Positions 19,890-32,100 of a DNA stretch of 64,000 nucleotides are shown here, piece by piece. Origin of the DNA: Hyaloperonospora brassicae (lineage: Eukaryota; Oomycota; Peronosporomycetes; Peronosporales; Peronosporaceae); assembly GCA_947650285.1 (NCBI GenBank), contig CANTFL010001211.1:806001-870000 (forward strand), read 5' to 3'. Position 1 is the first letter of the stretch; every line of letters begins with the position of its first letter. The notes below the pieces were generated by a model, which worked only from the letters and a program-made list of their open reading frames with translations, did no database searches and was not told the DNA's origin. Made by a program: the position numbers and the translations under genes.

Positions 19890-22380
19890 TCAAGGTAGAT
19901 CGAAGTCCTGCTCTTCTTCACTGCTGTGGTAATCGGCTTCGTCTTCGTCCTCGGACGAACTGCCACCCTTTTCCAGGCAAACACATGTTGTTCCTCCTGG
20001 ACTCAGAACACCCTTCAGCGAGCGTGATCCAACCTCTTCCACAAATTCTACAGCCTTTTTCTGTGCAAACAAGCAAGCACAATTCAATCGGATCGCAAAC
20101 GTCAGCCAGGTAGTGTGACACACAACTCGATGGTTCTGACGTACCTTGGTGAACGCTGCCTTCGGCTTCGCTGTTGCAACCGGGGTAGCCACGGTCGTCA
20201 AGCGGCGGACCTTGCCACATTTCATCTCTCCACCACCAGCAACGTGCAAGCGGTTGATGCCCAAGACGTACGAATCAATATCATCACGTCTGCGCGAGCT
20301 CAATTTCTTCAGCCGTCCAAGTGACTCGTCCATTTCCGAGTCGTCCTCGTCAAAGCTACACGAGGGTGTCCCCAGCTCAGGTGACTTGATGGAATCGAAC
20401 TCGGGTAGCTCTGGCAAACCTTCCTTCGACGGGGTCGTCTCAAAGAGATCGTCCACGTGCTTTTTCTCGTACTATCAAAGTCACCACCCATCAGTCAGCT
20501 CCGCCTCACCTGCTGCTTCGATAACAACTCTCGCATCCGAATGCTGCACGTACCTCTTCCACAAACTCGCGCACTTGCTTTTTGAACTTATTTGAGCCAG
20601 CGCGCGCAATCTTACTTGGCACGGCTGTATGTGGTTCAGTGCTGGCTCGTTTGATAGACTTACTTGCTGCTTTTCGATCAGTTGGCGGGGATCGAAACTG
20701 CGCGAACGTTTTTGCTTGACAATCTTTTGCTGACTTTCCTGGCACGTACTGTGCTACCTGTGAATAGACGTAGTAGCGCAATGCCTCGCAATATGAGCTT
20801 GCTGACAATGCAGATCCGGTTCTCGCATTTGTAGCGCCTTACCTGCGCCCAGAAGTTCGAGGCAGTCGTTGGGATCTTCAGCTTCGCATCCATCAGAGCC
20901 TCCTGCTGTTCAGTCGTCCAAACGTCTACGTCTACTTCAGACTTTGACCCGTCGCTCCTTGTGCTCTTTTTTTCATCCTTAGCCGATACGAGAGTGGAAG
21001 TCTAACATACCAACCATGAAACAAGAGCATCAGCGCAACACGATGCGTGGCATCACGCATTTGCGTAAAACTATGCACCTTTCTCGGCTTCGCGTCACGT
21101 CGGACCGGGCTCAGGTTGTTGGTTGTCTCGATCCCTGGATCGATTTCTTCATCTACCACAGGCATCGACACACTAGATCAAAGCAGTTTGCAAGCACAAT
21201 CACATCGTTAGGTCGGATACTCTCAAGCAAAAAGGATGATCGTCCGTTTGTCGTGCCTGCGCGTGTCGGCTCCAGTTGCCTTCGTTTTTACTGCTCTTGG
21301 TTTCGATCCAGCCTTGTCATATTTGGTCACACTGCGCGACTTTGGCACAAATGGAAGCAAATGCTTGTAAAAGTACGCCGGAATACCCTCACACATCAAC
21401 TCCATCGCCGCGCGTGGCATGCCCGCATGTTTGGCCGCATCTCGGTCCAGTTTTCCCGACAACGCCACGTACTCACCGTCTGTAGATGTGAACTTTGTCG
21501 TTCCTTTGCGTTTTCCAACCGTGAACTGCACTAATTTGCCATTAACGCGTCCTGCCAGCACAAGCAGCGCTCTCTCGCCATCTCGTCCACCCTGTTGCTC
21601 CAGCACGGGCGGCCACTCCACACACCACCGGTCCAGCACTACCGCCTTTCGCATCACTCGAGGACATTCCTTCTGCTTTCCTTTGTGACCCACTCGTGTT
21701 TCATTTGCCACTATCGTTTCCTCCACTCCCTTCTTCTGCACCTCCTTCCTTTTCTTCTTCTCCTTCCTCATCTCTGGCGACTGAAAAAGCTTCTTCGTCA
21801 CAATCACATCGTCACCTGCTTCCTCGTCGTTTTCTTCGTTTATCTCCAAGTCTTCAATCGTCTCGAGACTGCTGCGCTTCCACTTCTTCTTGTTAGCAAC
21901 TGATCTCGTCACCGGCGTCCTCCATCCTGCCAGCTCCAGCGCACCTGCGCCACACCTCTTGCGCCTCTCCTTCTTTTGCTTCGTTGCACTCCGCGTTACA
22001 GCTGGAGAAGACACTGCCACTCTTTCCATCTCCTGTCGCTTTCTCTTCTTCTGTTTCTTCTTCTTCTTCTTCCGGGACACAAACAGCTTCAAGTCGGCAA
22101 ACGGATCGTCTTCGTCCTCGTCTCCTCGTCTTTCTTCGCCGTTTGTCGCTCGATTTCTGTCTCCAGACACGTCCAAACGCTGCGCCGGAGCGCTAAAAGC
22201 CTTCCGCAGCCCTCGAAGGGGGCTCTCGTACGCGTCCAAGCGCCATTTCTTGCGCGGCTTTCGTGTCGAAAGCACCACGGCGTCTTCTCGACCAAGTCCC
22301 ACCAGTGCGCTCTCGAGCACGGAGCTGTAGCAGTGACGACGACGCAGCGGCGCTGAGGCCCGACGCGGTAGGACCGACAT
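19890..22380 (-). CDS. KNL2: SANTA + SANT/Myb protein, KNL2/M18BP1-like
   Basis: KNL2/M18BP1 proteins direct CENP-A loading at centromeres. Exon 1 (22380 to about 21250-21340) has a Lys/Glu-rich leader and, at residues about 246-340, a SANTA-like domain: LDRWCVEWPPVL, KFTSTDGEYVALSGKLD, then GIPAYFYKHLLPF. Later exons are 21172 (or 21152)-21079, 20977-20843, 20757-20554, 20471-20145 and 20060-19890. The junctions from the end of exon 2 onward are phase 0 with good GT/AG sites. Exons 3-4 join into a SANT/Myb domain: VWTTEQQEALMDAKLKI, NFWAQ joined to VAQYVPGKSAKDCQAKT. The C terminus is acidic. SANTA followed by SANT is the animal M18BP1 order. The exon 1/exon 2 junction is unresolved because no donor matches both frame and consensus convincingly. 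Length is about 680 residues. The assignment rests on motif order and SANTA recognition by eye. Confidence 0.6.
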
Positions 22381-22607
22381 GGCGATTGGCGCTCGAGGTT
22401 CACTTTTTGACTTCGCGTCACTCGTTTCTAATTGGGATCGTGTTTCAGGGGGTACGTGGGGTACACGGGCGGCCAATCGAGTATCCGAGGATGCGGTCAA
22501 AAAAGCATTATTTGTGCCACATGTATACTGCTGTCGACACCGTCTCTTGCGTCGCAGTGAACGTGGTATAAAAGCAGTTGTCTGTCGTGCATTGTATACT
22601 TCTGCTG

Positions 22608-22610
<3 letters not shown>

Positions 22611-22682
<72 letters not shown>
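22611..22682. repeat. (CT)n microsatellite
   Basis: A pure CT run of about 36 units lies in the intergenic region upstream of the KNL2-like gene. On the minus strand it yields an artificial Glu-Arg repeat ORF fused to that gene's frame, so the true start is taken as the ATG at 22380. TATAAAAG occurs at 22567-22574 on the plus strand; its use is unknown. Confidence 0.95.
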
Positions 22683-22685
<3 letters not shown>

Positions 22686-23273
22686 AGAGAGAGACTACTG
22701 TGAGCTTCCACCTACAGTAGCAGCGTCTTGTCTGCGATTGCTTCGTTTTTGTAGCCAAGGACTGCTTGCTGCAAGTCCAGCTGCCCGATGGTCCATGCTC
22801 TATCTATCAAAGCGTACACACTGAGCTATTTCCATCAGGCGAGTTGCAACAAACAAAAGTACGACGGCACAAGTCAATCCATGACATATACGGCGCTCGT
22901 AATGAGTCAGACAGGAGGAGGTCGCACGACATGGGCAATCTGCGAAGACGTCCGTGCAAGACGCACTCCGTAGGATCACAACTGTTGCTCGAAATGAAGT
23001 AAGTCGCGCGTCGTAACAGTGATACGGACTTGCTTGACAAAACGTGCGGAGTGGGAAGTCCGTAGCGCTTTGGGAGTATACGCAGCTCGCTCGCTCGCTC
23101 TAGGAGAGCTGGACTGTACTTATCGCGACACACTTTTAGATTTGTGATTCCAAGCGTCAGCTGGACGGACCCCAGCGTTCAATAGCAAGAGAGGCGCACA
23201 GGATGAGCATTGTAAAGACAGGCCACAAAAGGCTGACTATCTGAACACGGCCGTATTCTTGTCGGGGACTACG
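22683..23273. other. Intergenic region upstream of the aspartic protease gene
   Basis: No gene or RNA is recognised. It presumably contains the promoter and 5' UTR of the protease. GCTCGCTCGCTC at about 23088-23100 is a minor simple repeat. Confidence 0.4.
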
Positions 23274-25671
23274 ATGCGGTCGCGAGGGGGCTGGGGACAT
23301 AGCTCGGCGCTGCTGGGCTGTCTACTGCTGCAGCTCGTTGGCCAGAAAACAGAGGCCGCAAGCGCCCACTACTCTCTCAACTTGACGGGCATCGCGTCGG
23401 GCACAGGTGCGTGCGTAGTGGCACTCGATATCGAACTTGGCGTAGAGGAGACCGTAAGTTGGGCGCTGTTGACACGTTTTCGATTGGCTACCAATCAGCG
23501 TACACGCTCTCAGTGAACATTGGCACGCTGGACGACTCGGGATCACAGAGTGGAAGTGTACGTCGTGCGCGAGAGGTGCTGCTTGAGGTCTGGTGATGCA
23601 GGTTAGGTTGACGAGACTTTGGTGTTGATATGGGCAGAACGCCTTCCGGTTGATTGCAGACACAGGCTCGTCGAATGACGCAGTGCTTGGATCTGAATGT
23701 TGCGGACCCAAAGCTCTGGTGACCTACTCGTGTGAGGCGTCGTCGACGTGCGCTAAAGCTGAGGGAGACGCGGTCACTTTGGCGTTTGCAGGAGCCAACA
23801 TCGAGTACGAGTTTGAGCTGACGTGCGAGAGGACTTGTTGCTAACCTGTAGGTTGTGGTGTACTGCAGAGGTCAGTTCCTGACGGATACGTGGACGTCTA
23901 GTGAAATTGGCAGCATTTCCAAAACGTTCTTGGTTATTGAGGAGCAAGACACGTTCTTTCGGTCTACTTACGATGGCATAACTGGACTGGCGTACGAGGC
24001 GTTAGCTGCGTCGACGGATGAACCTGTGCCGTCGTTGTACAGCGTGCTCATGAGTACAGGCGGTACTGCAGATGGATTTGGGATGCTGCTGTGCGGCACA
24101 ATGCAACCCATGTTGCAGACTGGTGGGACGACTTTCACGCATCATTCCGGTCAGTTGATGATTGGCGGCATGGAAGGCACCAGCGGAGAGGTTTATTACA
24201 CTGGAGATATGCTGTACACTCCGATAACAAGGGTGTGTGTACTTGTTGACGAATGTGATGTGTTTGCGATGTGGGAGCTGACCAAGAGCTATTGCTGTCT
24301 ATCTGCGTTACTGTTCATCAGGAAGCATGGTATGTCGTTCCAGTGACGGACATAGGATACAATGGCAAGAGTCTCGGGTTGCCGTGTGACAACTACAACA
24401 CCCCACAGGCAATTCTCGATTCTGGCTCAAGCAATTTGGCGTTTCCGCCGAATGTGTACAACGCTCTTATGAACCAAATCAAAGCAGCAACACTGGAGGC
24501 GATCCCGGATTTTGACACCAGCTACTTTGACGCCTCTACTTCGTGCTGTGACGAGGCTTACTGCGACCCGACGTCATCGAGTGCTGCATTGTTGGAGCTG
24601 CCTTCGATTTACTTCACTCTGGGCATGGAGACGAGTGATGGGTCGAGCACGAAACACTTCACTGTCGAGATTCCACCCGAGTATTACTGGCGGCCCGAAA
24701 TGAATGGCGTCAATGCGAGTTCACCCTGTCGTGCAATCGGTATTTCGGAAGGAACTTCAATTGTCCTCGGCGATGTATTTATGGACGGTTTGTACTCGTA
24801 CCACGATCGCGCGGAGGGAAAGATTGGTTTGGCCGTTGCTGACAACTGCCCGAACAACGCCAAGTCGACCAAAAAAGTGTACCCGGCTGCTGACTCCGTC
24901 GACTGGTGCTCGTGCTTCTCTAGTACACTGAAAAAGAGGAGTTCGTGGAGCACGTACGTTCCATGGGGCAGCGGGTGTTTTTTCTGGCAGTGGTGGATGT
25001 ACTTGGTGATCGCTAGCTTCGTCGTAGTGATCGCCTGTGTCTGCGTCTTGATTTGGTGGCAACGAACCAACAACTATATGAAGAGGCTGGAGGCAGAGAC
25101 ATACATAGCTGCCAGCGGGGGCGCCTGCACCACTCGCTTTCCGACAGTGCAATCATTTGAAGGAACAACGCCTGCAGATGGCTCCTCACTGACTGACTAC
25201 TACGAGGCGCCCACGCCACAACCAAAGAGGAAAGGATCAGCATATTCCGCCCAGCTTGGTCCACGGCACGAGCCAATGCAGCCTCCAAGGTCTCGAGCTT
25301 CGAGATCAAAGTCTCGTCCCTTGAGAGCAAAAGCTCGTCCCTCGAGAGCAAAGTCTCGTCCCTCGAGAGCAAAGGCTCGCGCCTCACGAGCAGTGCCGAT
25401 AATGGCTGAGCCCAAGCATTCCTACATGAGTTCACCGCGGTCGCCATTATCCTCGGCTTCTAGCATTGCGATCCTATCGGATGGTTCTTTTCAAAGCTCT
25501 GTGGAGAGCTTGCAACCACAGTCGAAGCCCCAGTCTCACGGCTACGGGTACAATGCGAGTCACACTTCCACGAACAGCGATCGCTGGCGTCTCTGCGAGG
25601 AAACGGCTTCGAGGCGGCTCCAAAGCGGTGTGCCCGTCCGTGAGCCAACGAGTGTGGTTCCTCCTGATTGA
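23274..25671 (+). CDS. Membrane-anchored pepsin-like aspartic protease
   Basis: A family A1 protease with both catalytic motifs: ADTGSS (exon 3, about 23662-23682) and LDSGSSN (about 24416-24437). The N terminus has a hydrophobic signal-like segment (LLGCLLLQLVG). A transmembrane helix (WMYLVIASFVVVIACVCVLIWW, in pieces) is at about 24994-25062, followed by a cytoplasmic tail of about 200 residues with four 7-residue Lys/Arg/Ser/Ala units (RAKARPS type, 25310-25400). Model exons: 23274-23406, 23499-23557, 23638-23804 (or -23822), 23869-24232, 24322-25671, giving about 690 residues. The exon 3/4 junction is the least certain: only a downstream acceptor at 23868 restores frame. Cys-rich inserts near each active site (SECCGPKALVTYSC; STSCCDEAYCDP) resemble secretory-pathway A1 proteases such as plasmepsin V-like enzymes; that is inference. 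Substrate unknown. Confidence 0.8.
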
Positions 25672-26478
25672 CGTGTGTACAGAGCGGTCGAAATGGATTG
25701 GACCGAAAGCTGAGCAGGTGGACGATCCGTGCAAGGAGAAGTAGACATGTGTCCGTATGGCTACTCACTCACTGACGTGCTTTCGAGTCGGACGTTGCGT
25801 GAGTCGTACCCGATTACCGTTTCACGACCCAGTCCCGCGTGTTTGGCTTACCGCGCTGCGACGGCACGAGGTGACTGGGGCAACATTCCGACGACTTCAA
25901 CAGACTCCAAGCGTTGATGTACCTGTACAAGTAATTACCGACAGTGGCAAAGCGGCACAAAGTCCCGACACTTGTTTATAAATAGACATACACATGCCCA
26001 TATGTAAACAACAACAACAGCAATAGCAGCAATAGCAACCACAACAATAACAATTACAACAACGACAGCAACAACAATCACGACGACGACAACAACAAAG
26101 TGCAAATATCGTTATACAAAAGCGACTGCCTCGAGCCTTCATACAACGCGACCGCTGCCGTACTCAAGATGACAGGGGTTCGTCTCTCCATGCCGTGCTA
26201 GCAGTCCTTTTTTCCTCCAATCTGCCTCTTCGATGTTCTTCCAATAAACCAAGTCTCGCAGGCTATCGACTTCGACAGATTTATCCACCATACCCATCTC
26301 AAGTGTCGGCACGTATTCCCCATCGCGTCCTGAATCTCGTCTGCGCCGGCCCCTCTGCACGCCCGACGTCTGTAGCCAGTGCGCGCTCGCTCGCTCGTCG
26401 CACGACAACCACCACACCACACTACGATCACGTCCGCGCTCAGCAGCACCACCGCCCGCACTTTCGAACTTTCGACCG
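25672..26478. other. Intergenic region with CAA-rich microsatellite
   Basis: An imperfect CAA/CAG/CAT repeat spans about 26005-26099, written as runs of CAACAA interrupted by CAATAG and CGACGA. No gene is recognised. The last few hundred bases should hold the promoter and leader of the PDZ gene. Confidence 0.7.
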
Positions 26479-29154
26479 ATGGCGGACCCGCGCGCGGCCG
26501 GCGGCGCCTCCACGAGCTCTGGGGACGACAACGACCTGAGTCCGAACGAGTTCGTGCAGCGCCAGATGGACAAGATGCGCAGTCTGGACGAGAGCGAGCA
26601 GACGTCGTTCCTCGAGTCGGGGCCGTCGCACCGCAGCAGCACTCATAGTGGTACGAGCGAGCTCTCGACCGACATGACAGTGTACGAGAAGTTGCAGGCG
26701 CTCGCGTTGGCGGGCAATATCAAGTTTGACGAAGCTTCGAGTTCTGGCGGGCCCCTGAACAATGAAAGCGATGCAAAAGACGGCGACGAAGGAGGAGGAG
26801 ATGGAGGAGGAGGAGGAGGAGAAGAAGAAGAAGAGGAAGAGGAAGAGGAGGAAGACGATGACGATATCTACGAAGTCTCGTGGGACGGCGGTCCGCTTGG
26901 TCTGCTGTTCAAGGCGAACGCCAGTGGCCAACCAGTGATTCGACGGGTCAACAAGAAGGGAGCAGCTACAGGACTGCAATACGCACGGGCAGGAGACGTA
27001 CTGGTGGCACTAAACGGCGTGAGTGTGTCAGCGACACCGTTTCGGGAAGTGATCGAGCAGCTCAAGGACCCCGAGTTCCCTGTAAAACTGGATTTCCGAC
27101 CGCTGAAACTGAGTGACTTGGCATCCGCAGCGACACCCAAGTGGGGCTTACCACGCACAGGTTCATCCGTTCACAGTAGTGATGCGGCGTCAGCATTTTG
27201 CGGCTCGCCAGTGTCATCGAATGCCACAGTGGATATGCGCCATATTCGAGGAGGAGGGTGGGGCGATTCGTCGCCCATGTCTATGCAACAGGTGAACGAA
27301 GCGCCGACCGAAGACCCAACGGATGTGGAATACGATGTGGTATGGAGTGAGGGTCCACTCGGATGTGAATTGAAGCAGCGGAATGGGCAACCCACTGTAA
27401 AGTCGGTAACGGGAACAGGCGTGACCCCGTCCGTGGCTCAGATCGCAATGGGTGACATGCTTGTTAGTATCAATGGATTACGCGCCGAGGAAATCGGTTT
27501 CAAAAGCACAGTGACGCTGATGATGCGAGCGACAAAGCCTGTGTATCTGCGGTTCCGCCGGGCTGGCGCTCGCCAATCATCGTCTACGTCTGCTACAAAC
27601 AGCTTCAATGATTTTATATCAAGTGATTGGGGGCCGCAGAACAATAGAGGGACTCTGCAGGATGTATCTGGACTCGGTGGCGGAGCAGCAACTTTGGACT
27701 CGAAGCAGTATACGGTGTTGTGGCGCGACGGGCCGTTAGGTATTCAGATTCGTACCTCTAGCCAGGGCCGCGTGGTCGTGGCACGGCTTACAGGTGCAGG
27801 TACCCCTAACGTCAACGATACAGTGAAGCCTGGCGATATTTTCGTGCGTGTGGCCGGGGTTGATGTTGACTCCTTGGGTATTGCTGGTGCGTTTGAAATG
27901 CTTAAAACAGTTCAAAAGCCTGTGGTACTTGTTTTCCAGCGGCGCAGTCGTGACCATGGGCGCTCGCACTCACGCGGTAGACATCCCGGCCTGCCTGCAC
28001 CTGCACCGTTGCCGTCGACTTCAGCTGTGCCTTCATTTCGGCAGATGCGCGAAGAGGAAGCGGCAGCGGCTCGTCCACCAATGCTACGGGCTGGCAGTGG
28101 TGGATACAACATGGCACGACAAGGAAGCCACAGCCGCGGTGGATCGATGAGGCAACTCGGAGGTGCATACTCGCAAGAGCTAGAAACCTACTCGGCGTCC
28201 GACGACGGTACCAGCCAGCAGAGTTTCGGTCATCGTGGTGATTCGCCGCGTTCGCATGCGCCTCATCAGTATGCGGGCCTTTTTAATGTTGACGATGCCA
28301 TTTCGGACGGTGGGACACTGAAGGATGCAACTTTGCCGCCTCCACCGCCATTTCCAGGCTCAAATGGCCCTGGAACAGGAGGCGTGAATGACGAAGACGA
28401 TCCAGAGGAAGACATGTTTCCGCCAGATATGTCCCGGGACGAGAGTCCGTCACTCACGGGGCTGCCTCCACCGCCGTCTTACATGGACGTCTTCACGGCT
28501 TCTGGGCGTCCCCAGGCCGATATTGCGGTGGAGCCGCCTCGTAGTGTGGATCTCCACGGCATTGTGGAATTTGCATCGGGCGACGGAATGTACCCTGGTC
28601 AACTGGAACGGCCTCCTCCTTTTGAAGCTCACAGCAACGAACCCTTCCACCCTCTACCGAAATATTTAGAAGCCCCGTTGCCTCCTGCAGAAGAAACTCC
28701 GTCTCTAGTCGGCCAGCCAAGTCGGCTCCAGGAACTCCGGCGTCAGTACATTGAATCAGAGCGGCAACGCAACTTGTTGCAGAACGGTCATGCTACGATG
28801 GTGAGCACTTACTCTGATATCGATGACTCTGGACTCGTGGTGCGTCATCCAAGACAGCTTTTGGACGACAGCCTGATAGCAATTAGTGAGCCGTCTCCCC
28901 AGCTACCGCCACCGGAGCTGTGGGTTCGCTGGAGTGAAGGTCCACTTGGCATCACGTTTAAGCGTAAGAACGGGCAGATTGTGGTGTCACGACTTACTGG
29001 ATCTGGTTATTCTCCAGGACTGACACAGCTTCGTCCCGGAGACTGGCTGGTGTCGTTCAGCAACCAACCCACGCAAAATCTACGACTCGGCGAAACAATG
29101 GAACTACTGAAGCGTTCGCCGAAGCCCGTCGATATGTGCTTCATTGTGCAGTAG
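26479..29154 (+). CDS. Scaffold protein with four PDZ-like domains
   Basis: A single-exon 891-residue protein. Four copies of a PDZ-like module lie at residues about 130-207, 285-361, 410-488 and 812-890. Each starts (Y/W)xVxWxxGPLG, where GPLG occupies the place of the GLGF carboxylate-binding loop, and continues through a GDxLVxxNG-type strand (GDVLVALNG, GDMLVSING, GDIFVRVAG, GDWLVSFSN) and a K-P-V end strand. PDZ domains bind C-terminal peptides, so this is probably a cytoplasmic adaptor, partners unknown. A Gly/Glu/Asp-rich tract (residues 102-129) precedes domain 1. A Pro-rich, disordered linker of about 320 residues with PPPPPF and LPPPPSYMD stretches separates domains 3 and 4 and could bind SH3, WW or EVH1 partners. 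Start ATG at 26479 is the first in frame. Confidence 0.8.
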   Translation: MADPRAAGGASTSSGDDNDLSPNEFVQRQMDKMRSLDESEQTSFLESGPSHRSSTHSGTSELSTDMTVYEKLQALALAGNIKFDEASSSGGPLNNESDAKDGDEGGGDGGGGGGEEEEEEEEEEEDDDDIYEVSWDGGPLGLLFKANASGQPVIRRVNKKGAATGLQYARAGDVLVALNGVSVSATPFREVIEQLKDPEFPVKLDFRPLKLSDLASAATPKWGLPRTGSSVHSSDAASAFCGSPVSSNATVDMRHIRGGGWGDSSPMSMQQVNEAPTEDPTDVEYDVVWSEGPLGCELKQRNGQPTVKSVTGTGVTPSVAQIAMGDMLVSINGLRAEEIGFKSTVTLMMRATKPVYLRFRRAGARQSSSTSATNSFNDFISSDWGPQNNRGTLQDVSGLGGGAATLDSKQYTVLWRDGPLGIQIRTSSQGRVVVARLTGAGTPNVNDTVKPGDIFVRVAGVDVDSLGIAGAFEMLKTVQKPVVLVFQRRSRDHGRSHSRGRHPGLPAPAPLPSTSAVPSFRQMREEEAAAARPPMLRAGSGGYNMARQGSHSRGGSMRQLGGAYSQELETYSASDDGTSQQSFGHRGDSPRSHAPHQYAGLFNVDDAISDGGTLKDATLPPPPPFPGSNGPGTGGVNDEDDPEEDMFPPDMSRDESPSLTGLPPPPSYMDVFTASGRPQADIAVEPPRSVDLHGIVEFASGDGMYPGQLERPPPFEAHSNEPFHPLPKYLEAPLPPAEETPSLVGQPSRLQELRRQYIESERQRNLLQNGHATMVSTYSDIDDSGLVVRHPRQLLDDSLIAISEPSPQLPPPELWVRWSEGPLGITFKRKNGQIVVSRLTGSGYSPGLTQLRPGDWLVSFSNQPTQNLRLGETMELLKRSPKPVDMCFIVQ

Positions 29155-32100
29155 GCGACACAGCGATTGACTGCGACATATCAGCACGGTGCTTAGCATC
29201 GTCGTGGACGTCTTGCAGCAGGGCGCATCGCTTGGGAATAGCCCAAGTGTCAGTGGCGAGCCATTGCCAAGCACCGACGAGTGGTGACAAGTGGTGTCAA
29301 CGGTTGTTGCTGCGAGCGTGGAAGGTTGAGGGCGAGCCGAATTGGTCGGGGCGATTGGGCTTTCTCGCTTGTGTCGGTGTGCATGAAGCATTTGGGTTAC
29401 TACCTCGAACAAATGTGAAGCGTCAGAGTGAGAGAGCACGAATTTGGGCTGGCTGATTTGTTTGTGGCGGACGATTTTGGAACGTCAAGGTCTCTTGCCC
29501 CAGAGTGCATTTACTGTTGCTGCTCCTGTGAAAAAGATTGACTTGGGGATAACGTGCAAGTCTTGCCGCGCTGAGGCTGTACGAAGCAAAGGCAGTAGAT
29601 AATACTGATGTTTGGTGTTGCTATCATCCGATTCAGTGCGTTTGCTCTGTTGCTTTTCGTCGGTCCTTGACACCGGGAAGACTAGGAACAGATCGGAGAG
29701 GATTAGTCCATTCACGCGGTCGATGCTGTTGCATGGAAACTGAGCCATCACTACTCGAAGAGCGTGTTGGCCAGTGGTCTAGCTGTTGATCTCTGTCTTC
29801 ATTGTTCTATGCGCTCGGCTCGAACAAATGAAAGCTTGCACGCAATACGTTTGGGACCGCCGACTCTTTTGGCGCATGTCGCCAAGCCACTCGCGATAAG
29901 CGTTGCGACCACAACAGGCTTTACATCAGGGTCACCGCATCTCAATGTCAACAAGTACGTCCAGCACAAGCGCAACAACGCGACTTGCTCCGCGCTGTCC
30001 TACTGGTAATCATAATGTTTGTCTTGTCTTGCAACAGGCCACCTACTTCCGTAGCGCATAGATCTGCGCGCTTTACAAGTAGGACGATCGCCCTTGCACG
30101 CCTGCTACAGAGTGACGCGCAATGTTTGGAATAATGATCACGCTTTTGTCTCTATCCGAGCATGAGTATGCAGCGTACTTGTCGAGTCAGTCGCGTCTAA
30201 AGCAGCCAAAGCTTGCGCTGCTTTCCAGCATTGCCATCTTGCAATGAACAGATCGGTCGATGATCTTGTTGTGTTTCAAGTCAACTTTGGTCTCTCGTAA
30301 AGCTCTTCCATCCGAACCCTCGACATCGCTTTGTCTTCTCCAACGTATGCATCATGCTGCTGTGAAGCCAAACGCTTGATGAGACCGCAAACTTTGATCA
30401 TTATATCGACGCGCCAAGCTCAGTGTCAGCGTGCGTAGTTCTAGTTCCTTTGCTGTGTCCCAGTGTTGCCAGATTACTGAGCCGGCCGATGCACGGTGTG
30501 TGTAAGTTGGTAGTAAACAACGCCAAACGTTTCCCCAAAACATCGACAAACTCATACCCGTAACGCACGGTCCGAACGAGTTAGTCAGCTTGACACGATC
30601 AGTTGCATCTACAAGGTGACAAGCCTTCTTGAGAATGTACATCGTCTTATCATTCGCGCTACGAGCTCACTTGATCCTAAAGCTTGTTGACCTCAACAAC
30701 ATGGAGCTTGCAGCTTGTAGTACAGAGCTTTATCCCGCCTGAGTCATGGAGGAACGCTCAGCCTCCCCTACTAGTCCGCCTGGGCATATTGCGTCTACTA
30801 CGTTGCTATGGAATATCGTCCATTGGAGATGTCCCAAGATGCCTCGATTTACCTCATCTTGTCGTCATCAGACGTTGCAATGCTGGGCCGGTGTTTCACA
30901 CTGCCAGTACAACTAAACAGTGGAGATGATCATGAATATCGCGACGGACGACAGTGAAATGATTGCAGTACAATGCTGTAGTGCATATTCAGTACACGCC
31001 TCTGTGCAGGCTTCTTTGTGTTTGCTTTCGGACTGAAATGTCTGTGATATCGTCGAGGCCATTCACACGCATGAGTAATGCTAGCAAACGTAGCACAGAG
31101 ATGGTCGACGCAACGTCATATACCAACTTCGATCTGGAACGTAACATAGTCACGAAGCCAAGCGTCTGCTACATGACAATAGACCGAGAGAGCACGGATT
31201 AAAGAAAACGCGTACTGCATTTCGGGCGAAGAAGAGGTAGCGTCTTCCGAGAAGCAAGAAGCGTGCAGAAGCAAGAAGCGTGCAGAAGCACGGACAAGGG
31301 CAGCCAGACGTTTTATTTAGCCGATCGTCAGCTCACGATACGATATTGGAACGAACGACTGACTGCTTTGCAATACTCACCAGAACATGACAGATGTGAT
31401 ATAACATAACGATCAGTCGCACGGAAGAGCGCATGATAGACAACCGACAAAGTGTCGTAGAATGACGAGCAGATCTCACGAAGGTACTCTCCGGTGCATA
31501 CTGTAGGAAGTGAAGTTGTTCGAAATTGGATGTAGCAAAGTGGATAGTGACAGCTATTGCAAGACACAATTCAGCGACAACGTCGTAGACTAGATGGTCT
31601 CGAACTGACAAAGTTCGGACGGGTAGGTTGAATATGACGACAATTTACGTTTAAATGCGCGACACACTCGAAAGCTTCCTGGGCAATCTTGGATACCCAA
31701 ACAGCTTTCATTTTGGACTTTATTCGAGGACGAGAGTTTCACCAAGATAGTTCTCCTAGACAGCGTGCAGTATGGCCGATGTAGGTCGGCACATTGGACT
31801 GTCGGCGATGTAAGACTAGGAATACCATTGTGGATGTCGGCTCCAAAGCGTAGCCACGTTATTTGCCTAACAGGCACGTTCTGGTAAAGAGGGACGAGCT
31901 TACCTTGATCTTATTCCGCCTACGAAGTGACCTAAAACTGGGCGTGTATCTCCCCCGCCAGACCCTGGACATCGTGTCTTGCGCTCGCATAGGGGCACCT
32001 GAGGTAATGGCTATGAAATACGGGCCGCGTCATACGTGCCGATACTCCAACACGATAGGTGTGCAAGAATAAGGATTTGGAGCAAGTCGCATGCACTCAA

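Noticed and set aside
22381..22758. Glu-Arg repeat extension of the KNL2-like ORF
   Set aside because: Produced by the (CT)36 microsatellite; the ATG at 22380 is a better start.
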